Of a stretch of 64,000 bases of DNA, positions 43,858 to 54,000 are shown piece after piece. This DNA comes from Massilibacteroides vaginae. GTDB lineage: Bacteria; Bacteroidota; Bacteroidia; Bacteroidales; Tannerellaceae. How positions within the stretch are numbered: position 1 is the first letter of the stretch; every line of letters starts with the position of its first letter. The DNA is taken from positions 310,001-374,000 of the forward strand of contig NZ_FXDJ01000007.1 in NCBI RefSeq assembly GCF_900178525.1, written 5' to 3'. The position numbers were made by a program, and so were the translations under genes. The notes beneath the pieces are model-generated. The model was not told the origin of the DNA, did not search any database, and saw only the letters and a list, made by a program, of their open reading frames with translations.

Positions 43858-45462
43858 ATGAAAACATTAAATAAATATATATTAGTCGTAGTATCAGCCT
43901 TGATGCTGAATAGTTGTGTCGATATGGACACATTCCCAGAGGGCGACATCATTACCTCTGATCAAAAAGGAGACGTAGTCGCTAACGACCCAAGCAAAGC
44001 AGAAGCTGGTGTTACTGCTATTTTTGCCCAATTCAGTTCGTATATGACTGCGATTCCGGCAAGCTCCCGGCATAATGACTTTGGTTATCCGGCGATTATG
44101 CTTTTCACAGAATCCAACGGAATCGACTACTTAAGTAGCGACAACGGATACAACTGGACAGGAAACAGCCTCGACTTCAGTGACCGCAACTTTGCAGGAA
44201 ATGAATCAAAAATTGTATGGAACACTTTATATCAAATGATATATGTAACAAACAACGTAATTGGTAGTATTGATCCTGCAACAGAAGACCCAACAGCTCA
44301 ATTTTATTTAGGACAAGCTCTTGCTGCCCGCGCGTTCGACTATTGGGTGCTTGCACAACTTTATCAATTTAACTACACAGACCATAAGTCTGCTCTTTGT
44401 GTACCTCTCATCACAGAAGAAAACGCACAAACAGCACCGGTTGATGGTGTTAAGCGTTCAACAGTTGAAGAGGTTTACACACAAATCACATCAGACATCA
44501 ATCAGGCTGTTGAGTTATTAACTAACGCGGAACAAGCCGGTAAAAAACGTAGAGATAAACGTTACATCAACTTAAGCGTTGCTTATGGTCTTCGTGCTCG
44601 TATTAATTTAACCATGGAGAAATGGGCAGAAGCGGCAAGTGATGCTAAGCAGGCTATTAGTTTATCAGGAGCAACACCTTACAGTATTAGCCAAGTTTCT
44701 GTTCCAACCATGTCTGATTCAAATGATGCTTCTTGGTTATGGGGTATTATTATTGCAGAAACAGACCGTGTTGTTACTTCCGGTATTGTAAACTGGCCTT
44801 CACATAATGGTTCTTTAAGCTACGGATACGCTAACTTTAGTGGTAGTCATCAGATTAATAAAAAGCTATGGAATTCTATTCCTGAATCAGACGTACGAAA
44901 AGGATGGTGGTTAGACACAGATACACTTTCTAAAAACCTGGACGAAGACTATCAGGCATTCGTTGAAGAAAATGGTTATGCACCTTATACGCATGTTAAA
45001 TTTGCACCCTATAATAATGAAGTTGGAACTTCAACCAATGCAAATGATATTCCTCTTATGCGTGTAGAAGAAATGTACCTGATCCAGGCTGAAGCTGAGG
45101 CAATGAGTGGAACCGGCAATGGAAAGACCACTTTAGAAAACTTCGTGAAAACTTATCGTGATCCGGAATATGTTTGTACAGCATCATCACCGGCCGAAAT
45201 TCAGGAAGAAGTTCACCGCCAACGCCGTATTGAACTTTGGGGAGAAGGATTAGCTTGGTTTGATATTATGCGTCTGAAGAAATCCATTGATCGTCGTGGT
45301 GCAGGTTATCCTGATGCAACAATGGTTTTCAACATCCCGGCAAAATCTGATATTATGCTATGGAGAGTTCCGGAAATAGAGATTAATGCAAATCCGTTAT
45401 TAAGTCCTTCAGACAATAATCCATCTGCACCATTCCCTACTCCTGTTGCTGATATTGATTGA
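43858..45462 (+). CDS. SusD/RagB-family outer-membrane lipoprotein 2
   Basis: A 534-residue lipoprotein with Cys20 in the lipobox LMLNSC. Helical repeat body with GQALAARAFDYWVLAQLYQFNYTD, a stretch typical of RagB/SusD N-terminal regions, and the C-terminal SusD segment RRIELWGEGLAWFDIMRLKKSIDRRG. It pairs with SusC 2 for uptake of an unknown glycan or peptide; no degradative genes are linked. A terminator follows. Confidence 0.94.
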   Translation: MKTLNKYILVVVSALMLNSCVDMDTFPEGDIITSDQKGDVVANDPSKAEAGVTAIFAQFSSYMTAIPASSRHNDFGYPAIMLFTESNGIDYLSSDNGYNWTGNSLDFSDRNFAGNESKIVWNTLYQMIYVTNNVIGSIDPATEDPTAQFYLGQALAARAFDYWVLAQLYQFNYTDHKSALCVPLITEENAQTAPVDGVKRSTVEEVYTQITSDINQAVELLTNAEQAGKKRRDKRYINLSVAYGLRARINLTMEKWAEAASDAKQAISLSGATPYSISQVSVPTMSDSNDASWLWGIIIAETDRVVTSGIVNWPSHNGSLSYGYANFSGSHQINKKLWNSIPESDVRKGWWLDTDTLSKNLDEDYQAFVEENGYAPYTHVKFAPYNNEVGTSTNANDIPLMRVEEMYLIQAEAEAMSGTGNGKTTLENFVKTYRDPEYVCTASSPAEIQEEVHRQRRIELWGEGLAWFDIMRLKKSIDRRGAGYPDATMVFNIPAKSDIMLWRVPEIEINANPLLSPSDNNPSAPFPTPVADID

Positions 45463-45484
45463 TAGGTAATTCATAAACCTCATA

Positions 45485-45538
45485 CAACCCCAGGGTTATT
45501 CTTCTCCTTTACAGCGAAGAGCAACTCCGGGGTTTTTC
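45485..45538 (+). terminator. Imperfect terminator after SusCD pair 2
   Basis: AACCCC pairs with GGGGTT, and inner GTT/AAC and CTTC/GAAG extend the stem; TTTTTC follows. The same DNA read leftward encodes a peptide like the C terminus of the neighbouring lipoprotein (see findings). Confidence 0.65.
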
Positions 45539-45541
45539 TTT

Positions 45542-47002
45542 TTAATGAAGTGATCCTTTAAACTTAACATCAACCCCGGGGTCATTCTTCGCTTTTAAGG
45601 CGATGGAGCGGCCTTGGGGTTTTACTTTTCCGGTGATGAGTTCGGGGATATTGTAGGATTTCATGAAACGGTGGTAATAGTCGGGGTCTTTCTGTGGTAG
45701 AAGGAAAGGTTTTCCGGCTTGTCCGTTTTCATTGATGTAGGCGAAATAAGGGCGGGTATACAGACCGTCTATGCGGCGACTGCTGAATACGATCCAACGG
45801 CTGTTGCTACTCCAGGAATGATAGCTTTCCACATCGTTACTGTTTACTTCGTTCATTGCGCGGGTGGTACCGTTTTTTAAATTGATCAGGTATAAGTCGG
45901 CGTCTTTATGCCAGATAGAAAAATTACCGTACCCGGAAAGGGTATAAAGTAAATGGTTCCCGTCCGGAGATACGCGTGGGAAAGACGCACTTCGTCCGTC
46001 AGTACCGGCATTGTAAAGCGTATCGACCGTAGAGCCAAACGTTCGATTGTCCGGATCAAAGGATACGGAGCAAAGGCTATATTTTATCTGCTTGAATTCG
46101 GTTACGGGATAAGGTTCTGCAGAACAGAAAAACAAGGTTTTGCCGTCAGGTGAAAACGTAGGAAACGTTTCCCAGCGTTCTTTAGCGAAAAGCACAGGTG
46201 AAGTAACGATTTCATGCGTTTCCGTATCATAGACTACTACATCCGATTCTTCATCAAACACCTCTACCCTATTCCGGTCGTTCAAATGAAAAGCTTGTTT
46301 TGTGGCGTTCACAGAGAAGGCAACGTAACGCCCACCCGGATGCCAGGAAGGGTAAACTAAACTTGAAATCGTTTGATCCGTTTTCGTATTCAGTTTCTCT
46401 ATTTTGTCTCCGTCTATCAGGATCGTGCCGGGATAAGTTTCACGCATGTGGAAAAGCATTTTATCCGGATTTTGCATACAGAACGAATGGCAGTTCATAC
46501 AGTTGTCACCGGTCATTTTATTCTCCATAATAGGTGTCTGCGTATGACTTTCCAGGTCTCGCTGATAAATGCCCATCTGATTCCAGAGTTCATAACCCGG
46601 CTCAATCAAACGGTAAGCAATATAAGGATCAATCGGTTCATCTGCCACATACATAGCAAAAGGGGCATAGATTTTCCATCCATTTTTCTCGTTCTCATAA
46701 ACAGTTACATCGATCTTCTTTCCGGCGGATTTTTCTAATAAAGCGCGCCATTTCTTTTTAGGAATAGTTATCTTTCCGTTTGTACCACCAACTATAAGTT
46801 CCGCTTCTCCGGATTTGAAAAGTACCCGTAGTTTCTGTTTGCTATCGACCAGTTTAAAGTTGAGCGGAGCAATATTGCGAGGAATCGTAACATCCATATA
46901 GTCGGGAAACACAGCTGGCAAGGACTCTACTTTCACACCTTCGGGCAACGAATTTGTACAAGCAGTCAGTATAATAAAAAGAAAGAAAATGACAGTTCTC
47001 AT
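45542..47002 (-). CDS. Lipoprotein with CxxCH haem motif and PD40/TolB-type beta-propeller
   Basis: A 486-residue lipoprotein: signal with lipobox ending at Cys15 (ILTAC). Residues 120-180 contain the c-type haem motif C168-M-N-C171-H172, flanked by DNCMNCHSFCMQNP. Residues 210-440 hold PD40/WD40-like repeats (YPSWHPGGRYVAFSVN, FPTFSPDGKTLFFCSA, FPRVSPDGNHLLYTLSG, HSWSSNSRWIVFSSRR). Cytochrome maturation would place the protein in the periplasm or at the outer membrane. I do not know a defined function. It is last in a leftward operon, 6 bp after the DUF6057-like gene. Confidence 0.8.
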   Translation of the reverse strand: MRTVIFFLFIILTACTNSLPEGVKVESLPAVFPDYMDVTIPRNIAPLNFKLVDSKQKLRVLFKSGEAELIVGGTNGKITIPKKKWRALLEKSAGKKIDVTVYENEKNGWKIYAPFAMYVADEPIDPYIAYRLIEPGYELWNQMGIYQRDLESHTQTPIMENKMTGDNCMNCHSFCMQNPDKMLFHMRETYPGTILIDGDKIEKLNTKTDQTISSLVYPSWHPGGRYVAFSVNATKQAFHLNDRNRVEVFDEESDVVVYDTETHEIVTSPVLFAKERWETFPTFSPDGKTLFFCSAEPYPVTEFKQIKYSLCSVSFDPDNRTFGSTVDTLYNAGTDGRSASFPRVSPDGNHLLYTLSGYGNFSIWHKDADLYLINLKNGTTRAMNEVNSNDVESYHSWSSNSRWIVFSSRRIDGLYTRPYFAYINENGQAGKPFLLPQKDPDYYHRFMKSYNIPELITGKVKPQGRSIALKAKNDPGVDVKFKGSLH

Positions 47003-47008
47003 AATCAG

Positions 47009-48766
47009 TTATTTAAACATAAAATAAAACCAATAGGTATTTCCATAATCACGCGCCATCAGTTGCGGCAAAGCCTGGTTGTTCTTATTCGCAAGGATTG
47101 ATTTGCGGTACTGCCCAAAGCGGTCGATCACAGCTTGTCCAACCCTATACTTAGCCCATTCTTCGGGCATCTTTTCCGAGAGGATAATAACCGCTTCCTG
47201 AAATCCGTTTGGCAAAACCGGCAATACGTCAGTGCCGTAATACGTTTCCAACAAAGTCTTAAAGCCTTCCAGATCCTTTGCCAACAGGAGCAGACCGCCC
47301 AGGTATTCGATCGGATTCCGATTGGCAGGATAATGTTCAGCCAAATTAATCAAATCCCGATCTAAACCATTTGTATTGGAAAGGTAACTATCCACAAGCA
47401 GTCCACGTCGTTTTTCTCCCAGTAAATGATCCTCCTCTACCGCCGCATCGTTATATAAAAACCGACGTTGTTCACGGGCCCATTTCTTATAATAAGCGGT
47501 TTGCTCTAATAAATCAATATATTTGCCGGCAACTTTGTATTCGCCATAAATAATATTCGTTTCAACAAGACGTTTCAACATACGCGGATTTCCGCTTCCC
47601 AACACGCTGACAGATGCTTCAAAAGCCATCTCTTGTGCCAGGGCGACATTACCAATCGAATAATAAACGTCACTTAATAATACTGAAATAGAAAAAGTCT
47701 TATTCCATTTAAGCAACAAGCCGTCAACCCCTCGCTGATCGTAAAGAAACATCCGCTCGGCCAATTGGCCTTTCTCGGCAAGCGCCAAGTTCAGGTAGCA
47801 AATATACAGGTAGTTGGTCATGCTTCCCCGGGATTCGTTTATCACTTCATCCCATTGTCCGGTACGAGAAAAATAATCTAATTTTTTCACATGCTGTGCT
47901 TTCTCATCACCATATTCCCGTAAACCCCAACCTGCAAAAAGCAATACGAAAACAAACGGCAGAGTAAGTTCAGCGAGTTTAAAAAACAACTTCTTTTCTT
48001 TTACGGGCTTTAGCCATAATGCGACAGCATACAATAAGATCAACAGGATATACGAAAAGTAAATCAGACTCTTTGGTTGCAATCGGGTATGGTAAAACAT
48101 ATCCGGCAGAAAGATCAACTTATACTCTCCAATCAAAGCAAACCGCACACTCATCTCGCCCAAAATCCCTGCCAATAACACAAGCAGAAGCGACCAATAC
48201 CGAAGAGGTTTTCCGGTTCCGAATTCATATAAGACCATCAACAGTGCGTATAAGACAAATACCGAGCCGCAGCACCAGAAAAGACAGGATACAACCACCA
48301 GGTTATATGCAAACCGGAAACGGTCATTTTTAATAACCAAACCTCCCCATGCAGCGATCAGCATCAATAGAAAAGCAACGGTTCCCGCCGGTTTATAATT
48401 AAAATCGAAATGAAGAAAAAACAGGCTTAACGCCGGTATACAAGCCAGTAGCAACCAGCTATATCCCGAATTGATCTGACGTAAAAGGGCATTTATCAGT
48501 AAAGCAACAAGTGCGATCAACGCGGTGGTTATCGCAGCACCTGCATAGGGAAACATATAAAACTGAATCAGAAACTCCCCCACCATATTCGCCAATCCAC
48601 CCGGAACAGCCAGGTGAGGCATGATATAATCAAGAGAAGACCGAAACATAAAGTTTTGCTCGATAAAAAAGAAATGATAACGATACTCTTGCTGCAGGAA
48701 AACAAAAAGAGCGATCACTAACAAAGAAAACAAAGCCCATACAATATATTTCCTCTTTTCTTTCAT
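47009..48766 (-). CDS. DUF6057-like polytopic membrane protein
   Basis: A 585-residue protein. The first 280 residues have about 8-9 hydrophobic segments (YIVWALFSLLVIALFVFL, YAGAAITTALIALVALLINALL, YSWLLLACIPALSLFFLHF and others). The remainder is soluble and helical, resembling degenerate TPR repeats (NYLYICYLNLALAEKGQLAERMF, SVLLSDVYYSIGNVALAQEMAFEAS, NPIEYLGGLLLLAKDLEGFKTLL). I associate it with DUF6057; no biochemical function is known to me. Its ATG overlaps the ABC gene stop by 4 bp and it precedes the haem-motif lipoprotein by 6 bp. Confidence 0.72.
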   Translation of the reverse strand: MKEKRKYIVWALFSLLVIALFVFLQQEYRYHFFFIEQNFMFRSSLDYIMPHLAVPGGLANMVGEFLIQFYMFPYAGAAITTALIALVALLINALLRQINSGYSWLLLACIPALSLFFLHFDFNYKPAGTVAFLLMLIAAWGGLVIKNDRFRFAYNLVVVSCLFWCCGSVFVLYALLMVLYEFGTGKPLRYWSLLLVLLAGILGEMSVRFALIGEYKLIFLPDMFYHTRLQPKSLIYFSYILLILLYAVALWLKPVKEKKLFFKLAELTLPFVFVLLFAGWGLREYGDEKAQHVKKLDYFSRTGQWDEVINESRGSMTNYLYICYLNLALAEKGQLAERMFLYDQRGVDGLLLKWNKTFSISVLLSDVYYSIGNVALAQEMAFEASVSVLGSGNPRMLKRLVETNIIYGEYKVAGKYIDLLEQTAYYKKWAREQRRFLYNDAAVEEDHLLGEKRRGLLVDSYLSNTNGLDRDLINLAEHYPANRNPIEYLGGLLLLAKDLEGFKTLLETYYGTDVLPVLPNGFQEAVIILSEKMPEEWAKYRVGQAVIDRFGQYRKSILANKNNQALPQLMARDYGNTYWFYFMFK

Positions 48767-50211
48767 TGGTTTTTCTTTAGTATAAAATGTTTATCTACAC
48801 AAGCCGGAAGTTCTTCCGGGTAATGTGTTACAAAAATAAGCGTTTTTCCGGGCTGCGCACAATATTGCTCTATAATACTCACCACTTGTTGCTTACGCGA
48901 AGCGTCCAGTCCATGCAGCGGCTCATCGAGCACTAACAGATCCGGATTTTTCACAAAAGCACGTGCCAGCAACACAAGTCGCTGCTCACCGGAAGACAGG
49001 GATAAGAACAGGCAGTCGCTCAAATGAGCTATCCGGAATACTTCCATCCATTGTAACGCAACGGCAGACTGTTCATTCGTACACTTGCGGAAAAGTCCCA
49101 CCGAATCGAAAAAACCGGAGCCTACCACCTGCAAAGCCGGCACATTCTCATTATAATATAAGTGCATTTCGGGCGAAACATAGCCGATTCTTCGCTTAAT
49201 ATCCCAAATACTCTCCCCCGAGCCACGTTTTTTGTCAAACAGGTAAAATGTATTGGCATACGACTGTGGATTATCCGCGCAAACCAAACTCAGCAGGGTG
49301 GATTTACCCGCACCATTTACGCCGGACAACGACCACTTTTCGCCGTTTCCGATTTCCCAATTCAGTTCACTTAATATTGTGCGACTGCCATAGCGGATCG
49401 AAACATTTTCCATCCGAAGCGTCACTTCGTGATCGGCAGTTTCGTTTATACAGGCCGGGAAAGACCGCAACCCCTCCCCATTGGGAAATAAACGTTCCCT
49501 CAATTCACCGTTCGTCAGGAAATCTTCACGACCCACTGACGGAAAACAATTTCTGTCTTTCAGCGGCAGCACATGCGTAATAAAATCCGGCAAATCTTTC
49601 GGATCAGACAAAAGCAAAATCACTTGAGTCTGCCTCAGCGCAACCACATCTTTCAACAATTCTGTCAATAAAGAGCGTGACGACACGTCCAGTCCGATAT
49701 AAGGATTATCCAGTATCAGCAAATCGGGCAATGTTAGCAAAGCCCGTATAACCAACAATTTACGCAACTCTCCACTTGAAAGATAAATAAGCCGTTTTTC
49801 CAGCTGCTCCTCAAAACCAAAATAGGCAAGCAATCGCCTTATATCGTTCGATATAGCATCCTTCCCTCCTATCAAATCCGCCACAATCGCGCTTTCTTCC
49901 GCTTCAGAAGAATGCCATCTTTGCTGATAAAAAGCATTACGCGTATCGGTAAGCGAATAAATATCTTTAAAAGCAATACATTTAACCGACGTTTCACCCC
50001 CATTTTTTCCCGGAAGTTCAATATGCCCGCTCTTCAAGGCATGCTTTCTTTGCAGAAAATCAGCCATCAACGTCTTTCCGGCACCATTCGGACCAACAAC
50101 AGCCCATTGCTCTCCCGACCGAATCATCCAACTCACCGGATGTTTGAAACTCAACTCCGGCAAACGAGGCACAATCTCACTTAAATTTACAATCAGACCT
50201 TGTTCATCCAT
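48763..50211 (-). CDS. Tandem ABC ATPase (ModF/PhrA-like)
   Basis: A 482-residue protein of two fused nucleotide-binding domains without transmembrane segments. Domain 1: Walker A GPNGAGKT, signature LSSGELRKLL, Walker B LLILDNPY. Domain 2: Walker A GVNGAGKS, signature LSSGEQRLVLL, Walker B LLVLDEPLHG and switch histidine in FVTHYPEEL. Domain 1 has Asn in place of the usual Walker B Glu (LDN), so it may be catalytically weak. The layout resembles E. coli ModF, whose role is unclear. The open frame starts at a GTG; the ATG at 50211 is preferred. It heads the operon with DUF6057 and the haem-motif lipoprotein. Confidence 0.85.
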   Translation of the reverse strand: MDEQGLIVNLSEIVPRLPELSFKHPVSWMIRSGEQWAVVGPNGAGKTLMADFLQRKHALKSGHIELPGKNGGETSVKCIAFKDIYSLTDTRNAFYQQRWHSSEAEESAIVADLIGGKDAISNDIRRLLAYFGFEEQLEKRLIYLSSGELRKLLVIRALLTLPDLLILDNPYIGLDVSSRSLLTELLKDVVALRQTQVILLLSDPKDLPDFITHVLPLKDRNCFPSVGREDFLTNGELRERLFPNGEGLRSFPACINETADHEVTLRMENVSIRYGSRTILSELNWEIGNGEKWSLSGVNGAGKSTLLSLVCADNPQSYANTFYLFDKKRGSGESIWDIKRRIGYVSPEMHLYYNENVPALQVVGSGFFDSVGLFRKCTNEQSAVALQWMEVFRIAHLSDCLFLSLSSGEQRLVLLARAFVKNPDLLVLDEPLHGLDASRKQQVVSIIEQYCAQPGKTLIFVTHYPEELPACVDKHFILKKNQ

Positions 50212-50280
50212 AAATATCACTTAAATAGAACAAAGTTAACAGATTATTCGGATCAGCGGATTTCCCCCGTTGATAATCCT

Positions 50281-50465
50281 TCTCCCCGTCATCTCGACCC
50301 TCCCCTCCCTGTCATCTCGATCCTTCTCTCTTTGTCATCTCGACCGGAGTGGAGAGATCTCTGCATGGGGCTTCGTTTAATAATAGTCAGACGGGATGAG
50401 ATCCTTCGACAGGCTCAGGATGACAATGTGTTGGGATGAGATGTTTCGGCAGGCTCAGGATGACA
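50281..50465. repeat. REP-like composite repeat
   Basis: GTCATCTCGA occurs three times at an exact 23-bp period (50288, 50311, 50334). Then two 32-bp units starting GGGATGAGAT and ending CAGGCTCAGGATGAC lie at 50393-50424 and 50433-50464, a 40-bp period. ATCCTTCGACAGGCTCAGGA-type sequence is, from general knowledge, a widespread intergenic repeat in Bacteroidetes genomes. An open frame over it is spurious. Confidence 0.8.
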
Positions 50466-50491
50466 TGCAAAACAAGATGATTTTTTGTGCC

Positions 50492-50616
50492 TTTTTTTAC
50501 ATTACTATATAAAAAAAAGATATCCTTTATTTTTGAAAAGATATCCTTTATTTTTCGAAAAATAACCTTTATGTTTTTCGACGGATACATACCGCTGATT
50601 ATCAACAACATACAAA
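50492..50616 (+). repeat. AT-rich intergenic repeat, family A copy 2
   Basis: Contains TTTTTTTACATTACTATAT (50492-50510, exact match to the minus strand of 1441-1459). Two units with AAAAGATATCCTTTATTTTT, one with AAAAATAACCTTTAT (50558-50572) and CTGATTATCA follow. Unit period 21-23 bp. It lies between the ABC operon and SusC 3. Bases 50617-50850 of the same gap show no gene. Confidence 0.75.
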
Positions 50617-50850
50617 CACCGCTAAAAAACGAAAAAACAAGCCTTTTTTTCAGCTCAAAATGAAGATAAAACAGCGGTTTTCTACCGGAAATTTCACTTT
50701 ATTTTCAATTTCTGCTTAAAAGCATATTTTACTAAATATTCACCTACCATAACCTAATATCTGTTAATTTTCATATATTTAAAAAAGTGACATTTAGACA
50801 CATTTACAGCCTTTTATTGCAAGTTAGAAAGGACTAAAACTATCCTTGTG

Positions 50851-50880
50851 TTGTTTTATATATATTTTAAATTATATTTG
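50851..50880 (+). promoter_or_regulatory. Promoter of SusCD pair 3
   Basis: TTG (50851-50853), a 19-bp spacer and TATATTTG (50873-50880) fit the consensus; leader of about 125 nt to the ATG. Confidence 0.6.
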
Positions 50881-51012
50881 TCAATTCAAGACTCGACAAA
50901 ACATGAGTTTTAATCATCTTAATATTACAAATTGACTAAATACTGTTATTTTATCACTATACTTTTTTTTTAAATTATGTTACAATATGTCACACTATAA
51001 AAACGCCTGTTT

Positions 51013-54000
51013 ATGAAAATGAGAATTATTTTTTTATTTGTTTGTCTTTTCACTAATATACTTTTAATTAGTAGCCAAACAGTAACAGTTAAAGGAGTGG
51101 TTATATCCAAAGAGGATAATGAACCAATCATCGGAGCCACAGTTCTGGTCAAAGGAACATTGACAGGAACTACAACAGATAATGACGGAATGTTTTCACT
51201 TAACGTTCCGAATAATGAGAAAACTTTAGTTATTTCATACATTGGCATGGTAACCAGGGAGGTAGCGGTAGCGCCAAACTTACAAATCATACTTAATTCT
51301 GACACGCAGGCTTTGGATGAGGTTGTAGTCGTAGCCTACGGGCAGCAGCGCAAAGAGGCTATTACCGGTGCGGTGGCTAACATCAAAGCCGAATCGTTCG
51401 AAAGACGCCCTATTGCTTCGGCAACGGCGGCATTAGAGGGGCAGGCTCTTGGTGTACAGGTTAACAACGCTTACGGAGAACCGGGTAATGAATCTTCGAT
51501 TCGTATTCGCGGTTTTAACTCAATCAACGGCAGCAATTCCCCGCTATTCGTGGTCAACGGAGTGCCGATGGGAGGCAACATTGGGGATATTAATCCGGTT
51601 GATATTGAATCGATTACTGTATTAAAAGACGCTTCTTCTTCCGCACTCTATGGCAATAAGGCTGCTAACGGAGTAATTCTTATCACAACGAAAAGCGGCA
51701 GGTTGGGCGAAGAAAGTGTGCAGATTCAGGCCTCTGTCAACCAAGGGATATATCAGCGCGGAATAAAAGAGTACAAACGATTGTCGCCATCGCAATACAT
51801 GGAGGCTTACTGGCAAGGCAGACGGAACGCAATCTACACCGAAGGTCTTGCAAAAGGGAAGTACAATAGCTACGACGAAGCCAATGGCGATGTTCTTGAA
51901 GCGGTAATCGACGGAATTGGCGAAGATTATAACATATTCAACAAACCCTGGAACGAGTTGTTTGACGCAAAAGGAAAGCTTTCTGCCGGCACGCAGGTAC
52001 TGGGAGGATATGCCGATGATCTGGACTGGTATGAAGGTTTAGAAAGGAACGGGCAGCGCGGACAATACAACTTAAGTGCTCGTGGTGGTTCAAAAAAAGC
52101 CCTCTATTATATGTCATTAGGTTATCTGAATGAGGAAGGATTTCTGAAATATTCGAGTGGTGAGCGAATTACGGGTAACTTAAAATTAGACGTTACCCCA
52201 ACGAACTGGCTTAAAACGGGATTAGCCATCAACGCGTCCAGTCAGGAGTATAACAAAATGACCGGATCGGCAACAGACAACTCATCGTCTTTCATTAATC
52301 CGTTCTATTTTTCACGTAATATCGCCCCTATCTATCCCGTGCATTTGCACAATCCGGAAACAGGAGAATACATCCTCGATGGTAATGGTAATAAAAAATA
52401 TGACGGAGGTACAAACAGAAAGCAAAGCGGCAACCGCCATATCTTGTGGGAAACTGAATTAAATAAAGACAAAACCTTCAGAAACACAACCGACGGAATT
52501 GCTTATGCCGACATTATGTTACCTCAGAACATAACCTTTTCGCTTAAGGGAAACCTGAACAGTCGAAACACATCAAACAAGACATATAACAATTCAGAGA
52601 TTGGGGATGGTGCCGGCAAAGGACGCATGAAGCAAGTAGAATACCGTTACAGAAACTATCTTATTCAGGAATTGGTGAACTGGAAGCAAACTTTTAATCA
52701 ACTCCACCATGTTGACGTATTGCTTGGACACGAAAATTATAATTACAAATATCAATATACGTATCTATACAAAACGGATGAGAAATTTGCCAACATCATG
52801 GAGTTAAGCAATTTTACAACCATGACTTCAATGGATGGTTATCAGAATGGCTATAAAACAGAAGGCTATTTCGGTAGGGCGGCTTACAATTACGACGATA
52901 CTTATTTTGCGGAAGTTTCAATCAGACGTGATGGTTCTTCCCGGTTTTACAAAAAGAATAGATGGGGAAACTTTTGGTCGGTAGGAGGAAGCTGGGTGCT
53001 TTCTAACGAAAAGTTTATCCAAAAGGCCAACTGGATTAATTACCTGAAATTACGCGCCGCGTACGGAATGGTAGGTCAGGACTCAGGTGTTGGGTATTAT
53101 GGTTGGATGGCACTTTACGCATCTACACAAAACGGAGGAAATGGAGCCTATTATAAAAGTCAGAATGAAGCTAAAGATATTAGTTGGGAAAAAGCAAAAT
53201 CGCTGAGTGTAGCGGTAGAAGGTAATTTTTTCAAAAGATTGAATGTTAATCTGGAATATTTTGAAAAAACTTCCGAAGATTTGCTTTTTGATGTTTCATT
53301 GCCTTCGTCGATCGGCTCTTTGGGAACCGGAAAAGATCACACAGGAAGACCAACTATTACTAAAAACTTTGGTTCTGTATCGAATACCGGAGTGGAAATA
53401 GGGATGGATGTTGATGTTATACGCAACAAAGACTGGAAATGGAACATCGGTGCTAATCTAAACTTAATAAAAAACAAAGTATTAAAACTGCCTGAAGAGT
53501 ATGGGGAAGACGGATATATTTCCGGAACGAAGAAATACATGAAAGGACATAGCATTTATGATTTCTGGCTATATCAATTTGAAGGAGTAGACCTAAGCAA
53601 CGGGCGCTCGCTCTATCAGCTGAATGACCTGGACTACTATATCCCGGATGCGGATTATAAAGGTATTGGTGCTAAACAGGCCGACGATACCAGAACAGAA
53701 TTAACCGGTGATTACACCATTATAGATGGAAAAGCATACGTATATAATACGACTTACAGTAAAAAGGATTGGAGCGGCAGCGCGATTCCGGATGTATACG
53801 GCTCTTTTACAACGTCGGTCAGATTTAAAGATTTTCAACTATCAGGTTTGTTTACCTTCCAGGTGGGAGGAAAAATGTTAGATTATTCCTATCAGGGATT
53901 AATGGCAATCGGAGCAACTCCATCCGCGCTACATGCCGATTTGTTGAAATCGTGGGTTCCGGAACAAGCCTCTACAGGAATAGATCGCAACGGAATTCCG

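Noticed and set aside
50387-50611. 74-codon minus-strand open frame upstream of SusC 3
   Set aside because: It is composed of the REP-like and AT-rich repeats; the peptide is low complexity.
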